From Halarcobacter sp. (lineage in GTDB: Bacteria > Campylobacterota > Campylobacteria > Campylobacterales > Arcobacteraceae): DNA of 64,000 nt. The stretch is from positions 1,426,001 to 1,490,000 of the forward strand of contig NZ_OY780939.1 of assembly GCF_963675975.1 (NCBI RefSeq), read 5' to 3'. How positions within the stretch are numbered: position 1 is the first letter of the stretch; the number at the start of each line of letters is the position of its first letter. Positions 17,485-25,987 of the stretch are shown here, piece after piece. Under the pieces are notes generated by a model. That model was not told the origin of the DNA, made no database searches, and saw only the letters and a list, made by a program, of their open reading frames with translations. A program made the position numbers and the translations under genes.

Positions 17485-18147
17485 TTAAACAGAATAAAAT
17501 CTGTCAATTTTATAGCCAAGACCTCTAATATTTTTGATAAAGTCTTCTTTTAAACCTTTTTTTAGTCTAGAAATCTCTGCTCTTATAGTTGGATTGTCAA
17601 TATTTTCTCCACCCCAGATGTCAACTCTAAATCTTTCAAAGTCAACAATCATGTTAATATTAAGAGCTAAAATATGGATAATATCTAGCTGTTTTTTTGT
17701 AAGAGCTTGGGGTTCTCCATTGAAATATAAAGTTTTCTTCTCTTTTGAGTAAGAATAGTTTTCTGAAAATCTTACATGGGAAGTACTTTTTTGGTCTTTT
17801 TTTAATATTTGATTTATTTTTATACCTAACTCTTCTAAATGAAAAGGTTTTTTAATATATTCTCTACAGCCTAAATCATATGCTCTAGTAATATCTTCTA
17901 TGTCATTTAAAGCAGTAATATATATTGTTGGAATATATACTCTTCTGGCATTTAAATCTTGTAAGATTTCAAAACCATCTTTTTTAGGTACATTAATATC
18001 TAAGATTAATAAATCAAATGATCCGTCAACACTGTTAACAACCTCTTCACCATCAGTGAAACTCTCAACCATGTGCCCAATCCCTTTTAAATACTCAGAG
18101 ATTGCATTGTTTAGCATTAATTCATCTTCAAGAAGCAGTATTTTCAT
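17485..18147 (-). CDS. OmpR-family response regulator
   Basis: DNA-binding response regulator of 220 residues. The receiver domain (1-115) has E7/D8 in the acidic pocket, phosphoacceptor D50 in LLILDINVPKKDG, T78 and K100 in KKPF. The C-terminal winged helix (about 125-220) has the Trans_reg_C pattern ending in IRGLGYKID. It overlaps the sensor kinase gene by 20 bp, so the two form a cognate pair. Position upstream of the third symporter operon and the 11-bp-phased repeats on acetate gene promoters suggest it controls acetate transport and metabolism. That target set is inferred. Confidence 0.95.
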   Translation of the reverse strand: MKILLLEDELMLNNAISEYLKGIGHMVESFTDGEEVVNSVDGSFDLLILDINVPKKDGFEILQDLNARRVYIPTIYITALNDIEDITRAYDLGCREYIKKPFHLEELGIKINQILKKDQKSTSHVRFSENYSYSKEKKTLYFNGEPQALTKKQLDIIHILALNINMIVDFERFRVDIWGGENIDNPTIRAEISRLKKGLKEDFIKNIRGLGYKIDRFYSV

Positions 18148-19711
18148 TTATTTTAAACCTATAAGTAAATTTTGTTTCATTGTCAGTTGATTCAAGTTTG
18201 ATTATAACTAAATTTTTATCACATATTTCTTTTACTATTCGAAGCCCCAAACCAAAGCCTCCACGTGAATTATTTTCCCTATAAAAATCATTAAAAATTT
18301 TATTTATATCTTCAATTTTATCAGAATTTGTTTTTACACTAAATTCCACATATTCATCATTAAAATATGTAAGTCTTACATAAATACTAGATTTTGCAAA
18401 GGAATACTTGATTGCATTTGAGATATTGTTATCAACAATTCTTTGTAATTCTAATCGATTAAATTTAATATAAATATCTTCATCTATATTTGTTGTAAAC
18501 ATTAAATCATTTGCTGTTGCAATACCATCAAAGAAATTAAGTCTCTCTTTTAAAAATTCTGAAAAATCTATGTACTCTTTAGGATAATCAACTCTATCTT
18601 TTTTTATTAGATATGAAAGGTCATCATAAATGTATTGGATGATTTTTGCTCCACTTTCTATATTTGATACATATTTGTTATCTTCTGAATGCATTTTAAG
18701 TAAATCGATGTTTGTACGAATAATAGATAAAGGTGTATTTATCTCATGTACAGAGTTTTTCAAAAACTTCTTTTGTGAATCAATTAGGTTTTGTAGTTCT
18801 TTTGTTTGATGATTTACCGTTTCTTCTAGATGTTTATTTAGTTCTTGCAACATAATATTTTTATCTTTTATATTATGCATAGCATCATATGCAAAATTTG
18901 CAATAACTTTAAATTCTCCAAAGATTAATCTATCTTGTTTAATTCTATTATCATCTTTTTGAGATTCTTTAAGATATTTTCCTATCTCTTTTACATCATT
19001 AACAATTAATATAGTAGCATTTTTGTAAATGAAAATTGAATAAAGTACAAGCATAATAGTTAAAGACATAATTTGAAGAACATAATTAGAGATTTTCTCA
19101 TCATATTCCTCTTTTTTTACTTTTACTATCTTATCAATCTCATCAAGATAAATACCTCGACCTATAGTCCAATTCCAAGGTTCATAAGATAAAGCATAAG
19201 ATATTTTAAGTGCATCTTTTCTAATCTCAGGTTTATACCAAATATATTGTATAAATCCACCATTTTTATTTTTTGATATATCTATTAACTCTTGAATTAC
19301 TTTTTTACCTGAGGGATCTTTAAATTCATATAGATTTTTCCCTATATAATCTTTTGATACAGGATAATAAAGTGAGGTACCATTAAAATCATATATAAAT
19401 ATATAATTGTTTAGATTTCCATGTTTTCTCATAATCTCTAAGGATTCTAGAATATCTTTCTTTATGAGTTCTTCTGATTTTTTATTTTTGAATTTATCAT
19501 GATAATATTTAATATAATTTAAAGTTTTTTTAATATCTGCTTGTATTAAATCTTTTTGTTTATTTGTATAGTCAGTTTTTATTATCTCAATCTTTTCTTG
19601 GAACTCATCAAAAGCATTATCAATAATTATAAAAGTAAAAGAGGAGGTAAGTAAAACAATAAAAAATATACTATATAAAATTAAGTGATATAGAGATTTT
19701 GCTTTAACCAT
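18128..19711 (-). CDS. Cache-domain sensor histidine kinase
   Basis: Membrane sensor kinase of 527 residues. TM1 is about 8-30 and TM2 about 210-232. Between them lies a periplasmic single-Cache domain (about 35-205; the pattern YDFNGTSLYYP, IGKNLYEFKDPSGK and GRGIYLDEID is typical of sCache_2). The cytoplasmic part has the HisKA phosphoacceptor H322 in NSVHEINTPLS, the N-box N432 and the G-box GGFGLGL at 484-490. sCache_2 domains often bind small carboxylates such as acetate, lactate or pyruvate, which fits the symporter neighbours; the ligand here is inferred. It overlaps the response regulator by 20 bp. Confidence 0.93.
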   Translation of the reverse strand: MVKAKSLYHLILYSIFFIVLLTSSFTFIIIDNAFDEFQEKIEIIKTDYTNKQKDLIQADIKKTLNYIKYYHDKFKNKKSEELIKKDILESLEIMRKHGNLNNYIFIYDFNGTSLYYPVSKDYIGKNLYEFKDPSGKKVIQELIDISKNKNGGFIQYIWYKPEIRKDALKISYALSYEPWNWTIGRGIYLDEIDKIVKVKKEEYDEKISNYVLQIMSLTIMLVLYSIFIYKNATILIVNDVKEIGKYLKESQKDDNRIKQDRLIFGEFKVIANFAYDAMHNIKDKNIMLQELNKHLEETVNHQTKELQNLIDSQKKFLKNSVHEINTPLSIIRTNIDLLKMHSEDNKYVSNIESGAKIIQYIYDDLSYLIKKDRVDYPKEYIDFSEFLKERLNFFDGIATANDLMFTTNIDEDIYIKFNRLELQRIVDNNISNAIKYSFAKSSIYVRLTYFNDEYVEFSVKTNSDKIEDINKIFNDFYRENNSRGGFGLGLRIVKEICDKNLVIIKLESTDNETKFTYRFKINENTAS

Positions 19712-19796
19712 TAAGTATCCTAAGTATTAAGTAAATTAGAATAACTGAAAAATCTTGAAATGTAGATAAAATAATCTGGAAAAGTATCTAAGCACA

Positions 19797-19873
19797 TGGC
19801 GCGGTTGACGAGACTCGAACTCGCGACCTCCTGCGTGACAGGCAGGCATTCTAACCAACTAAACTACAACCGC
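19797..19873 (-). tRNA. tRNA-Asp (GTC), copy A
   Basis: Complete 77-base cloverleaf with encoded CCA end. The acceptor stem GCGGTTG pairs with CAACCGC, and the anticodon loop CTGTCAC is closed by CCTGC/GCAGG. It has the same sequence as the tRNA at 20067-20143. Last gene of the tRNA array in transcription order. Confidence 0.97.
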
Positions 19874-19890
19874 ACAACAATGCAAAAAAA

Positions 19891-19966
19891 TGGTGGTCGA
19901 TATAAGACTCGAACTTATGACATCTACCTTGTAAGGGTAGCGCTCTACCAACTGAGCTAATCGACC
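19891..19966 (-). tRNA. tRNA-Val (TAC), copy A
   Basis: Complete 76-base cloverleaf with encoded CCA. Acceptor GGTCGAT pairs with ATCGACC; anticodon loop CTTACAA sits between CTACC and GGTAG. Same sequence as the copy at 20245-20320. Confidence 0.97.
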
Positions 19967-19968
19967 AG

Positions 19969-20044
19969 TGGTGACCCGTGAAGGATTCGAACCTTCGGCC
20001 ACCTCCTTAAAAGGGAGATGCTCTACCGGCTGAGCTAACGGGTC
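19969..20044 (-). tRNA. tRNA-Lys (TTT), copy A
   Basis: Complete 76-base cloverleaf with encoded CCA. Acceptor GACCCGT pairs with ACGGGTC; anticodon loop CTTTTAA. Only 2 bases separate it from the tRNA-Val downstream. Same sequence as the copy at 20455-20530. Confidence 0.97.
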
Positions 20045-20066
20045 ATATGGTATATTTATTATAAAG

Positions 20067-20143
20067 TGGCGCGGTTGACGAGACTCGAACTCGCGACCTC
20101 CTGCGTGACAGGCAGGCATTCTAACCAACTAAACTACAACCGC
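20067..20143 (-). tRNA. tRNA-Asp (GTC), copy B
   Basis: Second 77-base tRNA-Asp, the same as the one at 19797-19873, with encoded CCA. Confidence 0.97.
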
Positions 20144-20160
20144 ACTAAATTATAAATAAA

Positions 20161-20235
20161 TGGTGACCCCTAGGAGACTCGAACTCCTGTGGCATGGATG
20201 AAAACCATGAATCCTAACCGCTAGATGAAGGGGCC
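20161..20235 (-). tRNA. tRNA-Glu (TTC), copy A
   Basis: Complete 75-base cloverleaf with encoded CCA. Acceptor GGCCCCT pairs with AGGGGTC (one G-U); anticodon loop TTTTCAT closed by CATGG/CCATG. Same sequence as the copy at 20331-20405. Confidence 0.97.
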
Positions 20236-20244
20236 ATTTACATA

Positions 20245-20320
20245 TGGTGGTCGATATAAGACTCGAACTTATGACATCTACCTTGTAAGGGTAGCGCTCT
20301 ACCAACTGAGCTAATCGACC
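20245..20320 (-). tRNA. tRNA-Val (TAC), copy B
   Basis: Second 76-base tRNA-Val with anticodon TAC, the same as the one at 19891-19966. Confidence 0.97.
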
Positions 20321-20330
20321 AAATAAAACT

Positions 20331-20405
20331 TGGTGACCCCTAGGAGACTCGAACTCCTGTGGCATGGATGAAAACCATGAATCCTAACCGCTAGATGAAG
20401 GGGCC
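20331..20405 (-). tRNA. tRNA-Glu (TTC), copy B
   Basis: Second 75-base tRNA-Glu with anticodon TTC, the same as the one at 20161-20235. Confidence 0.97.
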
Positions 20406-20454
20406 AACAATATAAAAATTTAAAGAACATTTATAAACATAAATATGTTTAAAA

Positions 20455-20530
20455 TGGTGACCCGTGAAGGATTCGAACCTTCGGCCACCTCCTTAAAAGG
20501 GAGATGCTCTACCGGCTGAGCTAACGGGTC
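20455..20530 (-). tRNA. tRNA-Lys (TTT), copy B
   Basis: First tRNA of the array in transcription order, 76 bases, anticodon TTT, the same as the one at 19969-20044. The array order on its strand is Lys-Glu-Val-Glu-Asp-Lys-Val-Asp. Confidence 0.97.
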
Positions 20531-20588
20531 AAACACATTTTAGAAGTACATCTTCTTAAAATGGAGTGGAATTATAGTCAATTTTTTT

Positions 20589-21098
20589 TTATTTGTCAAG
20601 GGTTTTTTGAAAAAATTTAAAAAGTTTTTTCAAAGAGTATTTTGCAGCTTGATTTTGAACTTCAATTCTACTTCCTTCAAAGTGACAAACTTCTACGATT
20701 TTCTCGTTATTTTTATTTGATATTCCTATTACAACTGTACCTACAGGTTTAGTTTTTGTTCCACCTGTTGGTCCTGCTATTCCACTTACTGCAATTGCAA
20801 AATCTGCATCAAATTTTTTAATCACACCCTCAAGCATCTCTTCCACAACCTCAATACTTACTGCACCAAATTTTTCTAAAGTTGATTCTTTTACATTTAA
20901 TTCTTGTGTTTTTATCTCATTAGAGTAGCTTACTACTGCACCATTAAAAATATCTGATGAACCTGATAATTGAGTTATCAAAGAAGCTATTAATCCACCT
21001 GTACAACTTTCTGCTGTTGTAATAGTGTTTTTTGATTCCCTAAGAAGGTTTTGGAACTGTATTAGTTCTTCTGTTGTAATATAATTTGATTTTTCCAT
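20589..21098 (-). CDS. CinA-family nicotinamide-nucleotide amidohydrolase (PncC-like)
   Basis: Stand-alone CinA C-terminal domain of 169 residues, the form that deamidates nicotinamide mononucleotide in pyridine nucleotide recycling. Family signatures are TTAESCTGGLIAS (about 20-32), NGAVVSYSNEIK (about 52-63), GAVSIEVVEEM and AVSGIAGPTGGTKTKPVGTV (about 109-128). It lies downstream of mqo on the same strand, beyond mqo's terminator hairpin, and upstream of the tRNA array. No neighbour suggests a more specific role. Confidence 0.92.
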   Translation of the reverse strand: MEKSNYITTEELIQFQNLLRESKNTITTAESCTGGLIASLITQLSGSSDIFNGAVVSYSNEIKTQELNVKESTLEKFGAVSIEVVEEMLEGVIKKFDADFAIAVSGIAGPTGGTKTKPVGTVVIGISNKNNEKIVEVCHFEGSRIEVQNQAAKYSLKKLFKFFQKTLDK

Positions 21099-21116
21099 TT
21101 TGAGGCTTTATTGCTT

Positions 21117-21141
21117 AAAAGAGAGTGTAAAACTCTCTTTT
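21117..21141 (-). terminator. terminator downstream of mqo
   Basis: AAAAGAGAGT pairs with ACTCTCTTTT around a 5-base loop. The hairpin touches the mqo stop codon and is flanked by A and T runs on both sides. Confidence 0.75.
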
Positions 21142-22493
21142 TATTCGTCCTCTGTTAATTCTGCTTTAAATCTTTCTTCATCAAAAGATAAGTTTAGATA
21201 TTCACAAACAGTTTTAATATCTCTTTCTGCATTTCCTAAACATGATGTAGCTCCTGGACTAGGAGTCATATTAAAGATAATTCCATCACCTGGATTAATT
21301 GAAGCTTCTCCAAGCATTAGTTTTTGTTGCTCTTTATTTAGAACTTGTGGTCTTACTCCACCAAACCCTTTTGCATACTCAATATCTTCTGTACTTAATG
21401 AAGGAACAATTTTTCTAGCATCTTTTACAAAAAGACCTTTGTTGATACCTGGAACCTCAAATAAGAAGTTTTTAAATACATAGTTTCTAATATCAGAGTC
21501 TTTTAATAAGTCCCAGAATATTTTTAAGATATTTCCATCAAAATTCATAGTTTTAAGACATTGGAAGAATGATTTCCCACCTTTATATCTTTCAAGAACT
21601 AACAATGCTAAAGCTGTTGGTCCAAATCTTGTTTTTCCATCACATAAAATATCAGGATCTCCATGTAGTGCAGCAAATGGAAGTTTTGGATTTTGTACCA
21701 TATATACTTTACCATTTAAATATTCACCATTTGTAATATAAAATGATCCAGCCATAGATAAAGAACCCATATGTTTACCATGACCCATTTTATGAGCTAA
21801 ATAAAGTGAATGAGCACCAGCATTAACTACTACAAAGTTTGCTGTAAATACTGAACCACTAGTTGTTGTAAGTTTATATTTGTCTCCAACTTTTTCAATC
21901 TCATCTACTTCTGCATTAAAGAAAATATCAGTTGTTTTTTCCTCTTCTTGTGCAGCTTTTGCAAGCTCTTTAGTCATAGCTCCAAAATCTACAGTTGTAT
22001 ATTCACTTTGTGTACCCATTGCTAGAATTGGTTCAGGTCTATCTTGAGTTTGTTCTTTATCAGCATAAACTAATTTTGGTTCAAGTTCTCTAAGTTTTTC
22101 TTTGTCCCATAATTCTAAATAAGGGAAAAGTTCTTTAAACTCTTCATATCTGTTTTTGATAAAATCTACTTCTTTTTCACCTACACCTAAAGCCATTTTT
22201 TGGTGAGCAAACATAATTTTATCTTGTAAACCTCTCATAAGATTGAACTTTTCAATCATTTTTGCAGTTCTTTTTGTGATTTTTGCTTTTTCTAATGTAT
22301 AGTTAGTTTCAATATCTCCAACATGGATAGTTTGAGAGTTACTAGTTCCTTTAGAGTTTAAAGTAGCTAAGTCTTCATATTTTTCTAACATACATACGCT
22401 TTTTGCATCAGTATATCTTGCTATCTCATAGAAAAGTGCAGCACCAGAAATACCCCCACCTACAATTACTACATCATAATGTTTTGTATTCAT
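21141..22493 (-). CDS. mqo: malate:quinone oxidoreductase
   Basis: Membrane-associated FAD enzyme of 450 residues that oxidises malate to oxaloacetate and passes electrons to quinone, a TCA-cycle step in Campylobacterota. The N-terminal dinucleotide motif is VVIVGGGISGAAL (8-20). The segment NSKGTSNSQTIHVGDIET and the C-terminal GGVRPQVLN and TPSPGATSCLGNAERD are typical of the epsilon-type Mqo of Campylobacter and Helicobacter. It is divergent from ileS; the shared 368-bp region carries several TGTAC-type elements similar to those upstream of actP. An L-2-hydroxyglutarate oxidase-like enzyme is a less likely alternative. Confidence 0.9.
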   Translation of the reverse strand: MNTKHYDVVIVGGGISGAALFYEIARYTDAKSVCMLEKYEDLATLNSKGTSNSQTIHVGDIETNYTLEKAKITKRTAKMIEKFNLMRGLQDKIMFAHQKMALGVGEKEVDFIKNRYEEFKELFPYLELWDKEKLRELEPKLVYADKEQTQDRPEPILAMGTQSEYTTVDFGAMTKELAKAAQEEEKTTDIFFNAEVDEIEKVGDKYKLTTTSGSVFTANFVVVNAGAHSLYLAHKMGHGKHMGSLSMAGSFYITNGEYLNGKVYMVQNPKLPFAALHGDPDILCDGKTRFGPTALALLVLERYKGGKSFFQCLKTMNFDGNILKIFWDLLKDSDIRNYVFKNFLFEVPGINKGLFVKDARKIVPSLSTEDIEYAKGFGGVRPQVLNKEQQKLMLGEASINPGDGIIFNMTPSPGATSCLGNAERDIKTVCEYLNLSFDEERFKAELTEDE

Positions 22494-22861
22494 TTAGTTT
22501 CGTCCTATTGTTGTTCTTTGATTTTAAAAAAGATTTTAGCATATTAACAAATACTTCCTTGATGAAAGTTATACTGAAAATAGTAAGATTGCTAAAATTA
22601 TGTTTAATAGTAACATTTTATTGATTTTAGCTCAATTAAAGCAGTGTCCAATATGTGTACATATGTAACTAACTACTAATAAATAGTTCAAATTTAAATT
22701 TTATGTATATTTTTTGTACTTGTATATATACAATTGTACATTAAATAAAATTTTGCACTAAGCATAAGTCAAAATTTATGTTATGAAATATTAACTTTTT
22801 ATTAGATATAATCTGCGATTTATAGAATATAACGTAATAATTGATAATTAAGGTACTTAAG
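22494..22861. promoter_or_regulatory. mqo-ileS divergent promoter region with TGTAC-type palindromes
   Basis: This 368-bp gap has no plausible gene. It contains ATATGT-GT-ACATAT near 22651-22664 with a further TGTAA at 22664. A second cluster has TGTAC at 22715 and 22735 (20 bp apart) around the perfect 14-bp palindrome TTGTATATATACAA (22720-22733). The sites resemble those between the actP pairs and so may control mqo together with acetate uptake. A TATAAT-like element for ileS lies near 22806. Confidence 0.4.
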
Positions 22862-25588
22862 ATGGATTACAAAGAGAGTTTACTACTACCAAACACAAAG
22901 TTTCCAATGAGAGGGAATCTTCCTCAAAATGAGCCAAAAAGATATAAACTTTGGGATGAAACAAAAGTTTATGAAAGAATGAAAGCTAATAGAAAAGATA
23001 GAGAATCATTCACTCTTCATGATGGACCACCGTATGCAAATGGACATATTCATATAGGACATGCCCTAAATAAAATTTTGAAAGATATTATTGTTAAATA
23101 TCACTATTTTGATGGGAAATCTGTAAGATATGTTCCAGGTTGGGATTGTCATGGTCTACCAATTGAACAAAAAGTTGAAGAGAAGATAGGAACAACAAAG
23201 AAAAAAGAGCTTCCTAAGTCAAAAATTAGAGAGTTATGTAGAGAACATGCTTCTAGATTTATTGATATTCAAAGAGACGAGTTTAAAAAACTTGGAGTTT
23301 TAGGTGATTGGGATAAACCATATTTAACTATGGATTTCAAATTTGAAGCAAATATCTATAGAGAGTTATGTGCAATTGCTAACCAAGGTTTATTAGTTCA
23401 AAGAAGCAAACCTGTATATTGGTCATGGGCAGCACAAACTGCACTAGCTGAAGCAGAAGTTGAATATGAAGATAAAACTTCACCATCTATTTTTGTTGCA
23501 TTTAAACATGAAACTATAGATGCAAGTGTTATTATCTGGACAACAACTCCTTGGACATTACCAGCTAATACTGGTATTGCTTTAAATGCTGAAGAGGAAT
23601 ATGTTTTAACTAGTGATAAATTTATTGTTGCTAAAAAATTATATAACTCTTTAATAGAACAAGAAGTTATTAAAGGTGAGGTTGTAGATTCAGTTGATCC
23701 TAAATCTTTAGAGAATACAAATGCAATCAACCCATTAAATGGAAGAACATCGAAAATTGTTCTTGGTGACCATGTTGAGATGGAATCAGGTACAGGTGCA
23801 GTTCATACAGCTCCAGGTCATGGTGAAGATGACTACAAAGTTGGTCTTCAATATGGTCTTGATGTTATTATGCCAGTTGATGCTGAGGGTAAATATGATG
23901 AAACAATAGTTAGAGAAAAACTATTCCATGACACAGATAAATATCTTGGTATGCATGTATTTAAAGCAAACGGTATGATTTTAGAAGAGTTAGGTGATGC
24001 ATTATTAAAACATGTTGATATCAGACACTCTTATCCACACTGTTGGAGAACTCATAAACCAATTATCTTTAGAGCAACTAAACAATGGTTTATAGCAATT
24101 GATGATGAGTATGGTAAAGAGAATAAAACATTAAGAGAAAATGCACTTAAAGTTGTAAATGAAATCAAATTCTACCCAGAGTGGGGAAGAAACAGATTAA
24201 AAGCTATGTTAGATGGAAGACCAGATTGGTGTATCTCTAGACAAAGAGATTGGGGTGTTCCAATTGCATTCTTTAGAAACAAAAAAACTGATGAAATCAT
24301 TTTTGATGAAAAAGTTTTAAATTATACAGCTATGATTTTTGAACAAAAAGGTTGTGATGCTTGGTATGATTTATCTATTGAAGAGTTATTATATCCAGGA
24401 AGTGGGCTTAATCCTGAAGATTTAGAAAAAACTATGGATATCTTAGATGTATGGTTTGATTCAGGTTCAACTCAACATGCAGTATTAAGAAGTAGAAATT
24501 ATGATGCTGGAACATTCCCTGCTGATATGTATTTAGAAGGAAGTGACCAACACAGAGGTTGGTTCCAATCTTCACTTTTAACTACTTTAGCATCACAAGA
24601 GATTGCACCTTATAAATCGATCTTAACTCACGGATTCACTGTTGATGAAAAAGGTGAGAAGATGTCTAAATCAAAAGGAAATGTAATTGCTCCTGATAAA
24701 GTTATGAAGCAATATGGTTCTGAGATTTTAAGACTTTGGGTTGCTATGAGTGATTATCAATCAGATTTAAAAATCTCTGATAATATCTTAAAACAAAATG
24801 CAGAACTTTATAGAAAAATCAGAAATACTGCAAGATTCTTACTTGCAAATGTTGATGATTTAGAAGACATTGTATCTGTTGATAAAATGGGAATCTTAGA
24901 TAAATGGGTTTTAAGCAGAGCTAAAAAAACATTTGATGAGATTGAAGCAGCATTTTCTATTTACGAATACTCAAAAGGTTTAAATAAATTAAACAACTTC
25001 CTAGTAGTTGACCTTTCAGGTATCTATTTAGATGTATGTAAAGATAGATTATATTGTGATGATAAAAAAGATATCCATAGAATTGCATCTCAAAGTGCAA
25101 TGGCTATTATCTTAAGAAAACTTATCTCAACATTAGCTTGTATCTTAACTTATACAATGGATGAATTACTTGAGTTTGCACCTACATTTATCAAAGGTGA
25201 AGCTAAAGATATTTTTGATTTTGAAAAAGTTATTTTACCAGAAGTTGAAAGTAATCTTAATGAAGAGATTTTATTATCTGCTAAAGATAAATTTAGTGAA
25301 GCTATCGATACACTTAAAAAAGAAAAAATTATTAAATCAACTTTAGAGTTAGAAATCTCTACATCTTGTGAAGAGATTTTAGCTTTAGAAAGAGTTGAAA
25401 TGGAAGATTGGTTCTTAGTTAGTTCAATTACAACTGAAGAGCAATCTGATGTTTTAGCAACATTTGAAATTGATGATGTTAAATTTACAGTTGCTAAAGC
25501 AAAAAAAGCGAAGTGTCCAAGATGTTGGAAATTTACTTCAGATAGTGAAGAACATCTATGTAGTAGATGTGAAAGTGTTTTAAACTAA
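22862..25588 (+). CDS. ileS: isoleucyl-tRNA synthetase
   Basis: Class I aminoacyl-tRNA synthetase charging tRNA-Ile, 908 residues from the ATG at 22862. A start 7 codons upstream is possible, but MDYKESLLLPNTKFPMR is the family N-terminus. The HIGH motif is H64-IG-H67 in NGHIHIGHALN, and KMSKS is 600-604. The C-terminal zinc-binding pair is CPRC (885-888) and CSRC (900-903). The editing domain, with the WTTTPWTLPANT segment, is present. It is first in a run with a small membrane peptide, nfu, a TPR protein and murE. Confidence 0.97.
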   Translation: MDYKESLLLPNTKFPMRGNLPQNEPKRYKLWDETKVYERMKANRKDRESFTLHDGPPYANGHIHIGHALNKILKDIIVKYHYFDGKSVRYVPGWDCHGLPIEQKVEEKIGTTKKKELPKSKIRELCREHASRFIDIQRDEFKKLGVLGDWDKPYLTMDFKFEANIYRELCAIANQGLLVQRSKPVYWSWAAQTALAEAEVEYEDKTSPSIFVAFKHETIDASVIIWTTTPWTLPANTGIALNAEEEYVLTSDKFIVAKKLYNSLIEQEVIKGEVVDSVDPKSLENTNAINPLNGRTSKIVLGDHVEMESGTGAVHTAPGHGEDDYKVGLQYGLDVIMPVDAEGKYDETIVREKLFHDTDKYLGMHVFKANGMILEELGDALLKHVDIRHSYPHCWRTHKPIIFRATKQWFIAIDDEYGKENKTLRENALKVVNEIKFYPEWGRNRLKAMLDGRPDWCISRQRDWGVPIAFFRNKKTDEIIFDEKVLNYTAMIFEQKGCDAWYDLSIEELLYPGSGLNPEDLEKTMDILDVWFDSGSTQHAVLRSRNYDAGTFPADMYLEGSDQHRGWFQSSLLTTLASQEIAPYKSILTHGFTVDEKGEKMSKSKGNVIAPDKVMKQYGSEILRLWVAMSDYQSDLKISDNILKQNAELYRKIRNTARFLLANVDDLEDIVSVDKMGILDKWVLSRAKKTFDEIEAAFSIYEYSKGLNKLNNFLVVDLSGIYLDVCKDRLYCDDKKDIHRIASQSAMAIILRKLISTLACILTYTMDELLEFAPTFIKGEAKDIFDFEKVILPEVESNLNEEILLSAKDKFSEAIDTLKKEKIIKSTLELEISTSCEEILALERVEMEDWFLVSSITTEEQSDVLATFEIDDVKFTVAKAKKAKCPRCWKFTSDSEEHLCSRCESVLN

Positions 25589-25589
25589 G

Positions 25590-25712
25590 ATGTTTGAATC
25601 TGAAGTTACATTAACATTTATATTCTCAACAATAGCTGTTATTCTTGTATTAATAGCTATGGGAATACTTTATGTAAATAAAAAAAGTAAGAAGGTAAAA
25701 GAAGAACAATGA
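25590..25712 (+). CDS. 40-residue single-span membrane protein
   Basis: Short open frame directly behind ileS. ATG at 25590 follows the ileS stop by one base, and its TGA at 25710 overlaps the start of the nfu gene (ATGA). The translation has an acidic N-terminus (MFESEV), a 21-residue hydrophobic span rich in I, L and V, and a lysine-rich tail (NKKSKKVKEEQ). This fits a positive-inside N-out small membrane protein. Tight coupling on both sides and the clear topology support real translation. No family is recognised. Confidence 0.6.
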   Translation: MFESEVTLTFIFSTIAVILVLIAMGILYVNKKSKKVKEEQ

Positions 25713-25987
25713 TGCCCTTTACTGATGAAGATTTAAGACCGCCGGTTGAATCTATTATAAAAAATAAAATTGCACCTATGTTGGCAAAAGATGGTGGAGC
25801 TATTGAACTATTAGATATTAAAGATGGAAAAGTATATGTTCAATTACAAGGTGCTTGCGTTGGATGTAGTGCAAGTGGAAGTACACTTAAATTTATTGTT
25901 GAAAAAGAATTAAAAGCAGCAATACATCCAGAATTAGAAATAGTAAACGTACCACAAGGTATGGAAAATAATTTACAGGAGCTTTAA
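25709..25987 (+). CDS. NifU-like C-terminal domain (Nfu-type) iron-sulfur carrier
   Basis: Small protein of 92 residues consisting only of the NifU C-terminal domain. KDGGAIELLDIKDGKVYVQL is followed by the cluster-binding C50-VG-C53 in GACVGCSASGSTL. Such proteins carry and deliver Fe-S clusters to targets. A second ATG one codon later could be the start. The stop overlaps the next gene's start by one base (TAATG), making an operon with ileS upstream and murE downstream. It is not the full-length NifU scaffold. Confidence 0.92.
   Translation: MMPFTDEDLRPPVESIIKNKIAPMLAKDGGAIELLDIKDGKVYVQLQGACVGCSASGSTLKFIVEKELKAAIHPELEIVNVPQGMENNLQEL

Noticed and set aside
19859-20365. Open frames of 89 and 71 residues on the minus strand.
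   Set aside because: They run through tRNA genes and repeat the same residues because the tRNAs are duplicated.
19797-20530. tRNA array as the integration site of the mobile element.
   Set aside because: All tRNAs are complete with CCA ends and no integrase or att-like repeat is near; the element lies 35 kb away.
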